Positions 44,807 to 54,513 are shown, counted from the stretch's first letter. The stretch: 64,000 nucleotides of DNA from Streptomyces sp. MNU76 (GCF_020982545.1 NZ_JAJKLK010000003.1:744001-808000), one strand, 5' to 3'. A program made the numbers and translations. The notes: a model not told the origin generated them from the sequence alone.

Positions 44807-47656
44807 GTGACCGGAGGTATGCGGGACATGGCTGTGCCCGAGGCCGACACGTCCGTACCCGCGGGGACGTCCGTCCCCGTCCGGCTGGCCGCCGTCTTCC
44901 TCCCCGCCCCGCTGCCCCGGCACAGCAGGTTCGCCTTCTGGGACCCGGCGGGGGCGGAGCCGTCCCCGGGCGCCGCCGAGGACCTCACCGTCATACGACC
45001 TCACGGCTCCGGCGCCCGCCGGGGCACCGTCCCCGCACTGTGCCTGCCGGTCGGCGAGGCCCTTCCCCTGCTCACCCGAGCCCGCCGCGACCCCGCCGCC
45101 CACCCCGCCACGGCCTGCTGGGGCGCGGCCGCGCTGCACGCGTTGCGGCTGGTCGCGCGGGGGCGGCTGCTGCCCGGGCTGACCGCCGACGGATACGACG
45201 CCTGGCGCGCGGGACCGCTCGACCCGGACGACATCGCCCACCTCAGAGCCGTCGCCGCGGCCCTGCCGTACGAGGGCCACGCCGTCCCGCTGCCCGGCAA
45301 GGGGCCGCTCCGGCTGCCCGAGCCGGAGGCACTGATGCGGTCCTTCCTGGACGCGGTCGCCGACACCCTCCCACGCGGCCCGGCGGCGCCCTACGTCTCC
45401 GGGAAACCCTTCGCCGCGCACTCCGGACAGCGCCTGCCGCACGCGCGCGACTGGGCGGCCGAGGTCGCCGCGGGCATGGACGCGGGCGTACGGATCTCCC
45501 TGCGCCTGGACCTGTCGGCGTACGACCTCTTCGACGACGTCGAGCGGGCCCCGCGCGCGGGCGCCGCCGTCGTCCAGGTGCACAGCCTCGCCGACCCCAC
45601 CCTCGTCGTCGACGCGGCGGCGCTCTGGGCGGGCGACGCGGACGCGGCGTTCGGGCCCCGCGCGCGCGTGGACGCTGCCCTCGCCGTACGCCGCGCGGCC
45701 CGGGTCTGGCCGCCCCTGGACCGCCTCTGCGAACAGGACGTCCCCGATGTCCTCGCCCTCTCCGAGGACGAACTGTCCGACCTGCTCGGGGTCGCCGCGA
45801 CCCGGCTCGGCGCGGCCGGTGTCGCGGTGCACTGGCCCCGGGACCTGGCCCACGACCTCAGCGCCCGCGCCGAGGTGCGCCCCGCGCCCGGCTCCGCCAC
45901 GGACGGCACCGGCTTCTTCGAGAGCGAGGAACTGCTGCGGTTCCGCTGGCAGTTGGCGATCGGCGGCGACCCGCTCACCGAGACCGAGATGGACACCCTC
46001 GCCGAGGCACACCGCCCGATCGTCCGCCTCCGCGACCAGTGGGTCCTCGTCGACCCGGCCCTCGTGCGCAAGGCCCGCAAGCGCGAACTGGGCCTGCTCG
46101 ACCCGGTGGACGCCCTGTCCGTGGCCCTCACCGGCCAGGCGGAGGTCGACGGCGAGACGGTGGAGGCGGTACCGGTCGGGGCACTGGCGTCCCTCCGCGA
46201 CCGCCTGACGGCCGGCCTCGGCCCGGTCGAACCGCCTCCGGGCCTCGCGGCCACCCTCCGCGACTACCAACTCCGGGGCCTGGCCTGGCTCGACCTCATG
46301 ACCTCCCTCGGCCTCGGCGGCTGCCTCGCCGACGACATGGGCCTCGGCAAGACGATCACGGTCATCGCGCTGCATCTGCGCCGGGCCCGCCCCGAGCCCA
46401 CGCTGGTCGTCTGCCCCGCCTCCCTGCTGGGCAACTGGCAGCGGGAGATCACCCGCTTCGCCCCCGGTGTCCCCGTGCGCCGGTACCACGGCACCGACCG
46501 TTCCCTGGACGACATCGACGGCGGTTTCGTCCTCACCACCTACGGCACCATGCGCTCGGCCGCCCCGCACCTGGCCGACCAGCGCTGGGGCATGGTCGTC
46601 GCCGACGAGGCCCAGCACGTCAAGAACCCCTACTCGGCGACGGCGAAGGCCCTGCGCACGATCCCGACGCCCGCGCGTGTGGCCCTCACCGGCACCCCGG
46701 TCGAGAACAACCTCTCCGAACTCTGGGCCCTCCTGGACTGGACGACCCCGGGGCTCCTCGGCCCGCTGAAGTCCTTCCGGGCCCGGCACGCCCGCGCCGT
46801 GGAGAACGGCGAGGACCAGGAGGCGGTCACCCGCCTTGCCCGTCTGGTCCGCCCGTTCCTCCTGCGCCGCAAGAAGTCGGATCCGGGCATCGTGCCCGAA
46901 CTCCCGCCCAAGACCGAGACGGACCACCCTGTCCCCCTCACCCGCGAACAGGCCGCCCTGTACGAGGCCGTCGTCCGCGAGTCGATGCTGGCCATCGAGA
47001 CCGCGGAGGGCATCGCGCGCAGGGGTCTCGTCCTGAAGCTGCTCGGTGCCCTCAAACAGATCTGCGACCACCCCGCGCTGTATCTGAAGGAGGAGGCGGG
47101 AGCCGCCGCCGGAGACCGCCTGGCCGCCCGCTCCGGCAAACTCGCCCTGCTGGACGAGCTGTTGGACACGGTGCTCGCCGAGGACGGCTCGGCGCTGGTC
47201 TTCACCCAGTACGTCGGCATGGCCCGGCTGATCACCGCCCACCTCGCCGCCCGCGCGGTCCCCGTCGAACTGCTCCACGGCGGTACACCGGTCAGGGAGC
47301 GCGAGCACATGGTGGACCGCTTCCAGAGCGGAGCGACACCGGTCCTCGTCCTGTCGCTGAAGGCGGCGGGCACCGGCCTCAACCTCACCCGCGCGGGCCA
47401 TGTCGTGCACTTCGACCGCTGGTGGAACCCGGCCGTCGAGGAACAGGCGACCGACCGCGCCTACCGCATCGGCCAGACCCAGCCCGTCCAGGTCCACCGT
47501 CTGATCACCGAGGGCACGATCGAGGACCGCATCGCCGAGATGCTGGAGTCCAAGCGCGCCCTCTCCGACGCCATCCTCGGCTCCGGTGAGGCGGCCCTCA
47601 CGGAACTGACCGACCGAGAACTGACCGACCTGGTGTCGCTGCGGAGGTCGTCGTGA
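44807..47656 (+). CDS. SNF2-family DEAD-like helicase
   Basis: 949 residues from GTG 44807; ATG 44819 or 44828, with GGAGG just upstream, are possible starts. About 480 N-terminal residues form the SNF2-associated region. Then come the helicase motifs: Walker A CLADDMGLGKT, DEAQ box VVADEAQHVKN, ALTGTPVENNLSELW, and in the C-terminal lobe LVFTQYVGM, LSLKAAGTGLNLT, HFDRWWNPAVEEQATDRAYR and RIGQ. It is probably an ATP-driven DNA translocase in repair or chromosome maintenance. The stop overlaps the next gene, making an operon with the SWIM protein. Confidence 0.94.
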   Translation: MTGGMRDMAVPEADTSVPAGTSVPVRLAAVFLPAPLPRHSRFAFWDPAGAEPSPGAAEDLTVIRPHGSGARRGTVPALCLPVGEALPLLTRARRDPAAHPATACWGAAALHALRLVARGRLLPGLTADGYDAWRAGPLDPDDIAHLRAVAAALPYEGHAVPLPGKGPLRLPEPEALMRSFLDAVADTLPRGPAAPYVSGKPFAAHSGQRLPHARDWAAEVAAGMDAGVRISLRLDLSAYDLFDDVERAPRAGAAVVQVHSLADPTLVVDAAALWAGDADAAFGPRARVDAALAVRRAARVWPPLDRLCEQDVPDVLALSEDELSDLLGVAATRLGAAGVAVHWPRDLAHDLSARAEVRPAPGSATDGTGFFESEELLRFRWQLAIGGDPLTETEMDTLAEAHRPIVRLRDQWVLVDPALVRKARKRELGLLDPVDALSVALTGQAEVDGETVEAVPVGALASLRDRLTAGLGPVEPPPGLAATLRDYQLRGLAWLDLMTSLGLGGCLADDMGLGKTITVIALHLRRARPEPTLVVCPASLLGNWQREITRFAPGVPVRRYHGTDRSLDDIDGGFVLTTYGTMRSAAPHLADQRWGMVVADEAQHVKNPYSATAKALRTIPTPARVALTGTPVENNLSELWALLDWTTPGLLGPLKSFRARHARAVENGEDQEAVTRLARLVRPFLLRRKKSDPGIVPELPPKTETDHPVPLTREQAALYEAVVRESMLAIETAEGIARRGLVLKLLGALKQICDHPALYLKEEAGAAAGDRLAARSGKLALLDELLDTVLAEDGSALVFTQYVGMARLITAHLAARAVPVELLHGGTPVREREHMVDRFQSGATPVLVLSLKAAGTGLNLTRAGHVVHFDRWWNPAVEEQATDRAYRIGQTQPVQVHRLITEGTIEDRIAEMLESKRALSDAILGSGEAALTELTDRELTDLVSLRRSS

Positions 47657-49086
47657 GCGGGGGTACGGGGACGCCGGGCGGGGTGCCCGGCCGGGCCGGG
47701 GCGAGCGCGCGGAGCGGGGAAGAGGGCCGGGGAGCCGAGGTGGAGGGGACTCCTCCGGCGGAGACGGACGATGCGCCGTTGTCCGATGAGGCAGAGGTGG
47801 GAGAGCCTGCGGAGGTGGGAGAGCCGACAGGTTCGGTCGGGCCTGATTCCGGTGCCGGGCCCCGGCCTGCCGACGCGGCTCGTCGGGCGCTGCGGGCGGC
47901 ACGGGTACGGGACGGGCAGGGAGCTGAGCCCGGCGACGGCCAGGGCTCGGCGGCCGCGCCCGGTACCGGCGTGGCCGGGCCGAACAGCGCGGCGGACGTC
48001 CGGACGGCGGCGAGGCCCGGCGTCCGGCCCGGAGACGTGGCACGGGAGGCCCTGCGCAGGGCTCGGTCGGCGGATGTGGAGGGGCCGACGGAGGAGTGGG
48101 GTGTGGCCGCGCTGAGCGGAGCGAGTGCCTCCGGCGCGCGGACGGCGGAAGACGCCTCGGCGCAGGCGAGCCCGTCGGACGTACCCACGCCCACGCCCAC
48201 CACCGGTGAGGGCGAGGACGGTCCGTCCGGCGCAGTCCCCGGCTCGGCAAGTGCCACGGGCTCACAGCCCGGTTCGCCGGAGAGGCCGAGCGCCGTCCCC
48301 GGCGAGCCAACTGCCTTCGACGCTCACTCCGATGACGGTGCAGCCGTGCGGGCCGGCGAAGGCGATGCGGCCGGCGCCGGCCGCGGTGACGCGGGCAGGG
48401 CCGGTCGGCGGCCCGGTGACGTCGCCCGGGAGGCTTTGCGGGCGGCGCGTGATGCTGAGCGAGCCCGGGTCGAGGCGGAGGGCGTCCGGGCCGCGGGCCA
48501 GGGCGGCCGGGCCGCGCGGCGGGCGGGGCGTCGTCGGCCCGGTCGCGGGCGGACCGGGGGCGTCCCCGAGCCCCGACAGTGGTGGGATCGGCGACGGGGC
48601 GGCGAGGCAGCGGGACGCGGGCTCCGTGGGACACCCCGCGTGGCCGGGCACCCGGAGGGGTCCACGAGGAGCGCCGCTCGGGAGGCACCCCCGCAGGCCG
48701 AACCCTGCGCGACCGTACGCGCGACCTGCGCGAACTGCTCGCCGGTGCCTTCGAGTTGCCGGTCGAGGAGCCCGACCCCGGTGAGACCTCGGCCGTGGAG
48801 CCGTACACCGGCAACGGCACTGGCACCGGCGCTGACAACGACATCGACACCACCATCGGGTGGGACCGTGCGGCCGACGAGCCGGTGCCGCCGCACGAGC
48901 GCGCACCCGGCGACCGCGCGTCGCGCGCCCCGCCGCTCCGGCCCGGGGCCCGGACCTGGCCCGGGTTCCGGACCCGACCTGCCCGGGACCCCGCCCCCGG
49001 ACCCCGCCCTCCCCGCGGCCCACGTCCCGGACGCCCCCACCACCCCGCGTTCCCCGCACGATGGCCGCGCCCTCACGGGACGGTGA
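47653..49086 (+). pseudogene. Low-complexity repeat protein downstream of the helicase, frame broken
   Basis: It starts at GTG 47653 overlapping the helicase stop. It is Gly/Pro/Ala/Glu-rich with three related units: PADAARRALRAARVRDG, RPGDVAREALRRARSADV, RPGDVAREALRAARDAERA. Near 48657-48660 (GGGG) one base appears missing: the frame moves to GGTPAGRTLRDRTRDLRELL and FELPVEEPDPGETSAVEPY, then returns before the stop at 49086. The stop region overlaps the next start at 49062. Probably a partner or N-terminal module of the SWIM protein; function unknown. Confidence 0.5.
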
Positions 49087-50351
49087 ACTGCGGCGCACCT
49101 TCCGCCCGTTCCGCCCCGCCCCTCCGCCGGGGAGGCGTTCGCGGAGAGCTGGTGGGGCAACGCGTGGGTGATGGCGCTGGAAGAGGGCGCGCTGGACACG
49201 GCACGGCTGGCGCGCGGCCGGGCGTACGCCGACAGGGGGAACGTCGACGCGATCACCGTCACGCCGGGGCTGGTGCTGGCGTATGTGCACGGCAGCAGGC
49301 CCCGGCCGTACCGGGTGCAGCTCCGGCTGCGGACGCTGGACGACGCCGAATGGGACCGCTTCCTGGACGCGGCGGCGGAACAGCCGGGCCACATCGCCGC
49401 GTTGCTGGACAAGGAACTGCCCCACACCCTGGCCGGGCCCGGGGCCCGGCCAGGAGGCGGATCCGGAGGCCGGGGCGTGCGCCTGCTGCCGGGCGCGGGC
49501 GAGCTCGAACCCCGGTGCAGCTGCCCCGACTTCGGGCACCCCTGCAAGCACGCGGCGGCGCTCTGCTACCAGACGGCGCGGCTGTTGGACGAGGACCCCT
49601 TCGTGCTGTTGCTGCTGCGCGGCCGGGGCGAGCGGGAGTTGATCGACGCGCTGTCACGGCGCAACGCGGCCCGCGCGGCGCGCGCCGCGCAGGAGCAGGA
49701 GCCCGCGCCGCTGCCGGGCGTACGGGCCCGTGACGCCCTGGCCCCGCGCGCCCTCCCGCCGTTGCCCGCCCCGGCGCCCCCACCGCCGCACCCGGAACAA
49801 CCGCCGGTCTACCTGGCGCGCGGCGGCCCCGACCCGTTCGCGCTGGACCAGCTGGCCACCGACGCGGCGGCCCGCGCGCACGCGTTGCTCACCACGGGTC
49901 GGGACCCGGTGGCCGAACTGACGCTCTGGCAGGACGCGGTGCGGCTCGCCGCCGCCCGCCCCGGCTCCGGTCTCACCGCCACCACCCGCGCCCTCTACTC
50001 CTCGCTGGCCGCCGCCACCGGTCGTACCCCGGCCGACCTGGCCCGCGCGGTCGCCGCCTGGCGCCAGGGCGGTCTCGAAGGGCTGGCCGTGCTGGAGCAG
50101 CCCTGGGACCCGCCGGCCGGCCGCTTCGACCGCGCCCGCCCCTGCTGCTCGCCGCCGACTTCCCGGCCTTCCGCCCCTGGCGCAACCATCTCACCCACCC
50201 CCACGGCCACATGCAACTCCGCCTCGGCCAGGACGGCCTGTGGTACGCGTACGAGTCCGAACCGGGCCACGACGACTGGTGGCCGAGAGGCACTCCGGAC
50301 CTCGACCCGGTGGGCGCCCTGACCGTCCTGGGACCGGCCGACGACGACTGA
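49062..50351 (+). pseudogene. SWIM zinc-finger protein, frame broken twice
   Basis: ATG 49062 opens MAAPSRDGELRRTFRPFRPA. A missing G in the GGGG at about 49129 moves the frame to EAFAESWWGNAWVMALEEGA, the usual start of actinobacterial SWIM proteins. The SWIM motif CxCxnCxH is CSCPDFGHPCKHAAALCYQ. A second one-base loss near 50143 (CGCCCCTG) moves the frame to LLLAADFPAFRPWRNHLTHP, ending at 50349-50351. SWIM proteins beside SNF2 helicases are common in Streptomyces; they probably bind DNA or the helicase. Confidence 0.75.
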
Positions 50352-50980
50352 CCACACCCCGCCACCGCAAGCCCGCCGACCTCCGGCAGCCACCGACGCG
50401 GCCGTGCCCCCGCCCCTCGCCCGCCCCTTCCCGCCGGGTTCGGTCGTGCGACACGCGGGGATGTTTGTTAGACCCCTGTACCGGTCGTCGCGTGGAGACG
50501 GCGTGAGCGGCGTGTGACCTGCGTTGCGGACGACGCCCCCGGTCCTGATCCTCGGGCCCTCGCTCGGCACGACCTGGCACACGTCGTAGATGCCGTCCAG
50601 GAGATATGGCGCGCGCTGAGCCTCGGCGTACAAGGACCTCATCGACCGTGGCGACTGCAGGCTGAACCACCTGGGCATCACGGTGCTGGACGAGGCCCGC
50701 CACCTTGGACCGTAACGTCGACCTGCTGGTTCGCCGCTATCGGACCGACCCCGTCGTGCAATCGGGGCCATGACTCAGCTCGGCTTCACCCGCCGCGCCC
50801 TCCCCAAGGTCGCGCCGCTGGGCATCCCCGGCTCGCTGCAGCACGCCTGCGCGATGCTCGGCACCCCCGTGACGGTCTGACCGGGTAATCAGGCACAAGC
50901 CGACATCTGACCACCGGTGTGGGCCCGACCGGTACGCCGGTCGGGCCCACACTGCGTGCAGCGGGTCCCGTCGCCGTCGC
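50352..50980. other. Degenerate stretch with gene scraps
   Basis: No intact gene. Near 50536-50578 a scrap reads PVLILGPSLGTTWH, the start of a PcaD-type alpha/beta hydrolase. Around 50628-50716 another reads AYKDLIDRGDCRLNHLGITV then LDEARHLGP, helicase-like. 50770-50880 could encode MTQLGFTRRALPKVAPLGIP and more (36 residues), unrecognised. An inverted pair GGGCCCGACCGG / CCGGTCGGGCCCAC at 50922-50951 may be a terminator. Confidence 0.45.
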
Positions 50981-51361
50981 TCAGTGGTCGGAATAACTGA
51001 AGTCGCCCACGGTCCAGGCGCTGACGTCCTTGATCGCAACCCGGTACATCCCGCCTGTCTCCGGGATCCCCATAGCGCCCTGGAGGATCCGGGCGACATG
51101 GAAGTGCAGATGCGTAGGCGGCCCGTTCGTCGCGGGAGTGTTGAAGACAGCGGCGAACTCGCCCAGGCGGGCGGAATCCGTCAGTACCTCCGAGACCCTC
51201 TGTCGCCACACTGCTTCGGGAGCCAGCCGACCGGTGATGACAGCACCACCGGTGACCACGGTCAGGGACATCTGGTTGCTCTGGCCGGACTCCACCAGGG
51301 CGGCGAGGTCAACCAGCAGTTCGTCAGGCTTCGACACGAGACAGATTATATTCGCCGCCAT
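50981..51361 (-). CDS. Hypothetical protein (possibly GvpU-like)
   Basis: 126 residues from the ATG at 51359-51361. The sequence MAANIICLVSKPDELLVDLA, then VTGGAVITGRLAPEAVW, HLHFHVARILQG and a terminal AIKDVSAWTVGDFSYSDH looks like a single compact beta-rich domain. A small gas-vesicle accessory-like fold is only a guess. It overlaps the decayed regulator at 51324 by 38 bp. Confidence 0.55.
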   Translation of the reverse strand: MAANIICLVSKPDELLVDLAALVESGQSNQMSLTVVTGGAVITGRLAPEAVWRQRVSEVLTDSARLGEFAAVFNTPATNGPPTHLHFHVARILQGAMGIPETGGMYRVAIKDVSAWTVGDFSYSDH

Positions 51362-51623
51362 CCGGCTGCTTGAGCGGTGACGCCACCGGGCAAGGCAGGC
51401 ACTCACGGTCTTGCCGCCGGAGGCCCGGCGGGTGACCGCCGTGGCGCAGGGCATTGGTGACGAACTCGGACACGACCAGGACAACACTGGCCGCTGCGTC
51501 AGGGGCCGCGGCCGGCTGCCGCAAACCTTCGAGGAAGGCCCGCACCGTATCGCGTGCGTCGGCAAAGGCCGTTGCGGAACGAACGGCTGCGGTGTCGGCG
51601 ATCACCGTGATCATCAGGGCCAC
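51324..51623 (-). pseudogene. Truncated anti-sigma-type HATPase regulator
   Basis: From about GTG 51623 it reads ADTAAVRSATAFADARDTVR and VVLVVSEFVTNALRHGG, the N box of RsbW-like ATP-binding regulators common in Streptomyces. The ATP-lid and G boxes that should follow are missing; the frame continues into unrelated sequence and stops at 51324. Non-functional as an ATPase. Confidence 0.65.
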
Positions 51624-51868
51624 CCTGGTCTCCGCGACGATGCCACCGGCTGGGCGAGCACGAGAGAGTGGCCGCGGACGAGGAGGCAGATCCTCGCTAC
51701 GGCGCTGAGGCGGCAGCAGGAGCGTCGACCCGCGGATCGCGGCACCCGAGTGCACACTTCCACGAGCTGCTCGATCGTCCCGGGATCGTCGAGGGCGGCG
51801 CAGACCCGGTCGAGGCGGATTACCTCGTCTTCGAGTGCGCGAAAATCTATGTTGGCCAGAGTAGACAT
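51614..51868 (-). pseudogene. Decayed DUF6415-like protein
   Basis: ATG 51868 opens MSTLANIDFRALEDEVIRLD and LDDPGTIEQLVEVCTRVP; the continuation (TLLLPPQRRSEDLPPRPRPL, RARPAGGIVAETRVAL) lies in another frame. The combined text resembles the small Streptomyces proteins with LRGHI..LLP and EAR motifs that sit upstream of HATPase regulators. One or more indels have broken it. Confidence 0.4.
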
Positions 51869-51916
51869 TGGACGGCGGTGTGGTTAAGGTTTCTCTCGTA
51901 GCCGAGATCGAGCGAG

Positions 51917-52325
51917 GCTGGCAGAGATGAACTGCCGGTCAGTAGTGCAGTAGTTGCAGTCGCAGGACGGTGCGGTGGTGGAGTTCCGAAGCCAGAGTGG
52001 TTGCAGGACGGCGACGGGACTGACGACCGGACCGGGTGGCCCGCAGTGATCAGGGGCCGCCATGAGCAGTACCGCAGTGGCAGTACCCGTAAGTGCAAGT
52101 TCGCAGTACCCAGCAGTGAGGTCATTGAGCAGTACCTCGGTGAAGGCGTCGGCTGCGGGCGCGCGCATCGGGAGGTTCGGCAGTGGGGTTCCAAGCCAGA
52201 GCAGACGAAGGACGGGCGACGGGGCTGGCTGCCGAAGAGTGGCGCTGTTCGAGGCCACCAGCAGTTTGCGGTACCAGCAATTCGCAGTTTCCGTCAGTGA
52301 GTAGTTGATCAAGAGGGAGAACGGA
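51917..52325. repeat. GCAGT-rich imperfect duplication
   Basis: GTTCCGAAGCCAGAG (51983-51997) recurs as GTTCCAAGCCAGAG (52188-52201) with GGACGGCGACGGG / GGACGGGCGACGGG following each. Four GCAGTACC copies lie at 52066, 52080, 52103 and 52129, and variant TTCGCAGT/GGTACCAGC pieces at 52258-52300. The GC content is visibly lower than the surroundings. No gene is visible between 51902 and 52567. Confidence 0.6.
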
Positions 52326-52567
52326 GGAGCCGAGCGCCATCAGGATCGCCCGGGCGGAAGTCTTGGACCCGGGTACCGCAGGACATCGATAGTGAGGTGG
52401 TCTCCGGTCAAGCAACCGCGATCCCCGCGTCCCCGACAGCGTCTCGGTCGGGCTTGCGGAAACAGAGGGCCGGTGCAGTATCAGGGCCGGCGGATGGTGT
52501 AGTTCCTTCGGGGCCCTGGTGCCAGTACGGCGCCAGGGCCCCTCGACGCGTTCCGCAGAGAGGTGCA

Positions 52568-52906
52568 ATGACAGCAGACGACACGTTCGGCCGTCTCGAC
52601 GACGACGATTACCCCGCCTACACCATGGGCCGGGCCGCCGAGATGCTCGGCACCACACAGGGCTTCCTCCGCGCCATCGGCGAAGCCCGCCTCATCACCC
52701 CGCTCCGCTCCGCAGGTGGCCACCGCCGCTACTCCCGCTACCAGTTGCGCATCGCCGCCCGGGCTCGGGAACTCGTCGACCACGGGACTCCCATCGAGGC
52801 CGCCTGCCGGATCATCATCCTCGAAGACCAGCTCGAGGAAGCCCAGCGCATCAACGCCGAATATCGTCGCGCCGCCGAATCAGCGAACCCGACGGCAGCG
52901 GCATGA
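52568..52906 (+). CDS. MerR-type helix-turn-helix protein
   Basis: 112 residues from ATG 52568 (AGAGAGGTGCA upstream). The winged-helix MerR motif is YPAYTMGRAAEMLGTTQGFL then EARLITPLRSAGGHRRYSRY, and a short helix AARARELVDHGTPIEAACRI follows. There is no ligand domain, so it is a MerR-like excisionase/regulator fold. It is followed 240 bp on by the cold-shock gene; paired MerR-like/CspA genes are frequent in Streptomyces. Confidence 0.88.
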   Translation: MTADDTFGRLDDDDYPAYTMGRAAEMLGTTQGFLRAIGEARLITPLRSAGGHRRYSRYQLRIAARARELVDHGTPIEAACRIIILEDQLEEAQRINAEYRRAAESANPTAAA

Positions 52907-53149
52907 GATGAGCGTGCCCGTCAGCCGGCGTCGGCGGGCACCGCACGCACGGTCTCGTGCGCGGCGTGATCATTCCTGTGGTGACCCGGTGTGTCGGCGT
53001 GTAACGTCTGCGTCAGCTGTCGTGGTTCGGAATTCTCTGCCCGCGCCGTTGGTGTGGGCGTTTTGCTGTGCTGTGCCGCAGGGACCAGGGCGATCACCTC
53101 CGTCTGCCACATGGAGTGGGAGGCGTTCATCGACTGGAAGGCATGAGGC

Positions 53150-53353
53150 ATGGCAACGGGAACTGTGAAGTGGTTCAACGCGGAGAAGGGCTTCGGCTTC
53201 ATCGCCCAGGACGGCGGCGGCCCGGATGTCTTCGCGCACTACTCCGCGATCAACTCCACCGGCTTTCGTGAGCTCCAGGAGGGCCAGGCCGTGACGTTCG
53301 ACGTCACTCAGGGCCAGAAGGGGCCGCAGGCCGAGAACATCAACCTGGTCTGA
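53150..53353 (+). CDS. Cold-shock protein (CspA family)
   Basis: 67 residues from ATG 53150. RNP1 is KGFGFIAQD and RNP2 is VFAHYSAI; the start [16 protein letters not shown] is canonical. It is a single OB fold that binds single-stranded RNA or DNA and acts as RNA chaperone. A leader of more than 200 bp between the MerR gene and this start fits the long 5' UTRs of csp genes. Confidence 0.97.
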   Translation: MATGTVKWFNAEKGFGFIAQDGGGPDVFAHYSAINSTGFRELQEGQAVTFDVTQGQKGPQAENINLV

Positions 53354-53420
53354 CCTCGCAGACCTGCCCGAGCGGTTGCGCACACCGCGTCAGGTGGCCG
53401 CCGCCCGTGCAGCAACGGCT

Positions 53421-53457
53421 CCGCGGCCCCCTGATCTGTGGAGGCCCGGGGCCGCGG
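53421..53457. terminator. Terminator after the cold-shock gene
   Basis: CCGCGGCCCC (53421-53430) pairs with GGGGCCGCGG (53448-53457), a 10-bp stem with a 17-nt loop, 68 bp after the stop. Confidence 0.7.
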
Positions 53458-53573
53458 TGCGGCGGCTCGTCGTGGTGACCCTGGCCGGCCTGCGTCCCCA
53501 GGGCTGACGTCCGATCGCCGTGCCGGGCGCCCGGCCCTGGTGATCGGCTCCGCCATACGCCGGTCAGTGTCCG

Positions 53574-54081
53574 CCACTCGATTCGACGGCGAGGCGCTTG
53601 CGGAAGGTCTTGCCGCCGTCCTTCGACTCGTGGACGCCGTCCTGGGGGGCGGCCAGGACGTGAGGTCGCCGGCCTCGATGGCCGCGTCGGTGCCGGTGCC
53701 CATGGCCAGGCCGAGGCCGGTGGTGGCCAGGGCGGCCGCGTCGTTGACGCCGTCGCCGACCATCGCGACGGAGCGCCCCTCGGTCTGCAGTCGCTTGACG
53801 ACGTCCACCTTGTCCTGGGGGAGGGCCTCGGCGATGACCTCGTCGATGCCGACGGTCTTCGCCACGGACTCGGCGACGAGCTGGTTGTCGCCGGTCAGCA
53901 GGACGGGCTTCAGGCCCAGCCTGCGCAGCTCGGCGACCGCCTCGGCGCTGGTCTCCTTGATCGCGTCGGCGACGGTCAGGACGCCGCGGGCCTCGCCGTC
54001 CCAGGCGACGGCGACTGCTGTACGGCCCTCGGCCTCCGCTGCGGCCTTGGCCTCAGCCAGCTCGCGCGGCAGCTCGATCAC
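53574..54081 (-). pseudogene. copA: Copper-type P-type ATPase, C-terminal-side fragment
   Basis: Reading from 54081: IELPRELAEAKAAAEAEGRT, AVAWDGEARGVLTVADAIKE, LRRLGLKPVLLTGDNQLVAE and the hinge motif MVGDGVNDAAALA, MGTGTDAAIEAGDLT. This is the P/N-domain end of a CopA-like ATPase. After about 53662 the ATPase stops and, in another frame, a scrap DGVHESKDGGKTFRKRLAV of a sialidase/BNR-like protein follows. The last transmembrane helices are missing. Its other half is at 62546-62842, separated by the integrative element. Confidence 0.8.
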
Positions 54082-54100
54082 CCTCCCCCACTCTCGACTT

Positions 54101-54124
54101 GGAGGCGCAGTTAAAGGGGAACCT
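54101..54124. other. attL-like junction of the integrative element
   Basis: GGAGGCGCAG-TTA-AAGGGGAACCT: the left half comes from the host copA fragment, the right half from the element. It shares TTA and mirrored arms with the right junction at 62497-62520. It marks the crossover for the serine integrase. Confidence 0.65.
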
Positions 54125-54207
54125 AGCTGTGACCTGGGGAAACGATGGTTTCGGGTTCGATTTCGGGCCGTGTAACCGATGCGGAGCCGTGACCAGCGTA
54201 AGTGATG

Positions 54208-54513
54208 CTACACACTTGGCCCCTTACGTCGGGCGGGCAGCTGACCAACTCCTAGAAGCACCAATCCAGAGAACATGAGCGCGTTCATGCTGAAGAAGCG
54301 GACTTCCCAAGACGGGACCGGCAGCACGCCGAAATAGAACAACCCTTGCAGCACAAAAGACGTTCCCATCAAGAGTGCTCCAGCCCCGTAGACACGGGGG
54401 TGCCTGATGTGGCGGCGCGCCCACGGCAACGTCCAGCCTGTACGTATCGAGGCCACCCCCAAGGCGAAGATCAGTAGGCCCAGGAACAAGCCAACTCCAA
54501 CGACCCATTCCAT
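54208..54513 (-). CDS. Small membrane protein
   Basis: 101 residues from the ATG at 54511-54513 (GGAGGACC upstream). Three hydrophobic helices: VVGVGLFLGLLIFALGVASI, AGALLMGTSFVLQGLFYFGV and FFSMNALMFSGLVLLGVGQL. No family known. A membrane protein at the edge of a satellite-like element could act in exclusion or lysis, but nothing in the sequence shows this. Confidence 0.65.
   Translation of the reverse strand: MEWVVGVGLFLGLLIFALGVASIRTGWTLPWARRHIRHPRVYGAGALLMGTSFVLQGLFYFGVLPVPSWEVRFFSMNALMFSGLVLLGVGQLPARRKGPSV

Noticed and set aside
44786..48856. A 1,356-codon open frame opposite the SNF2 helicase
   Set aside because: Its composition is that of an antisense shadow; helicase motifs are all on the plus strand.
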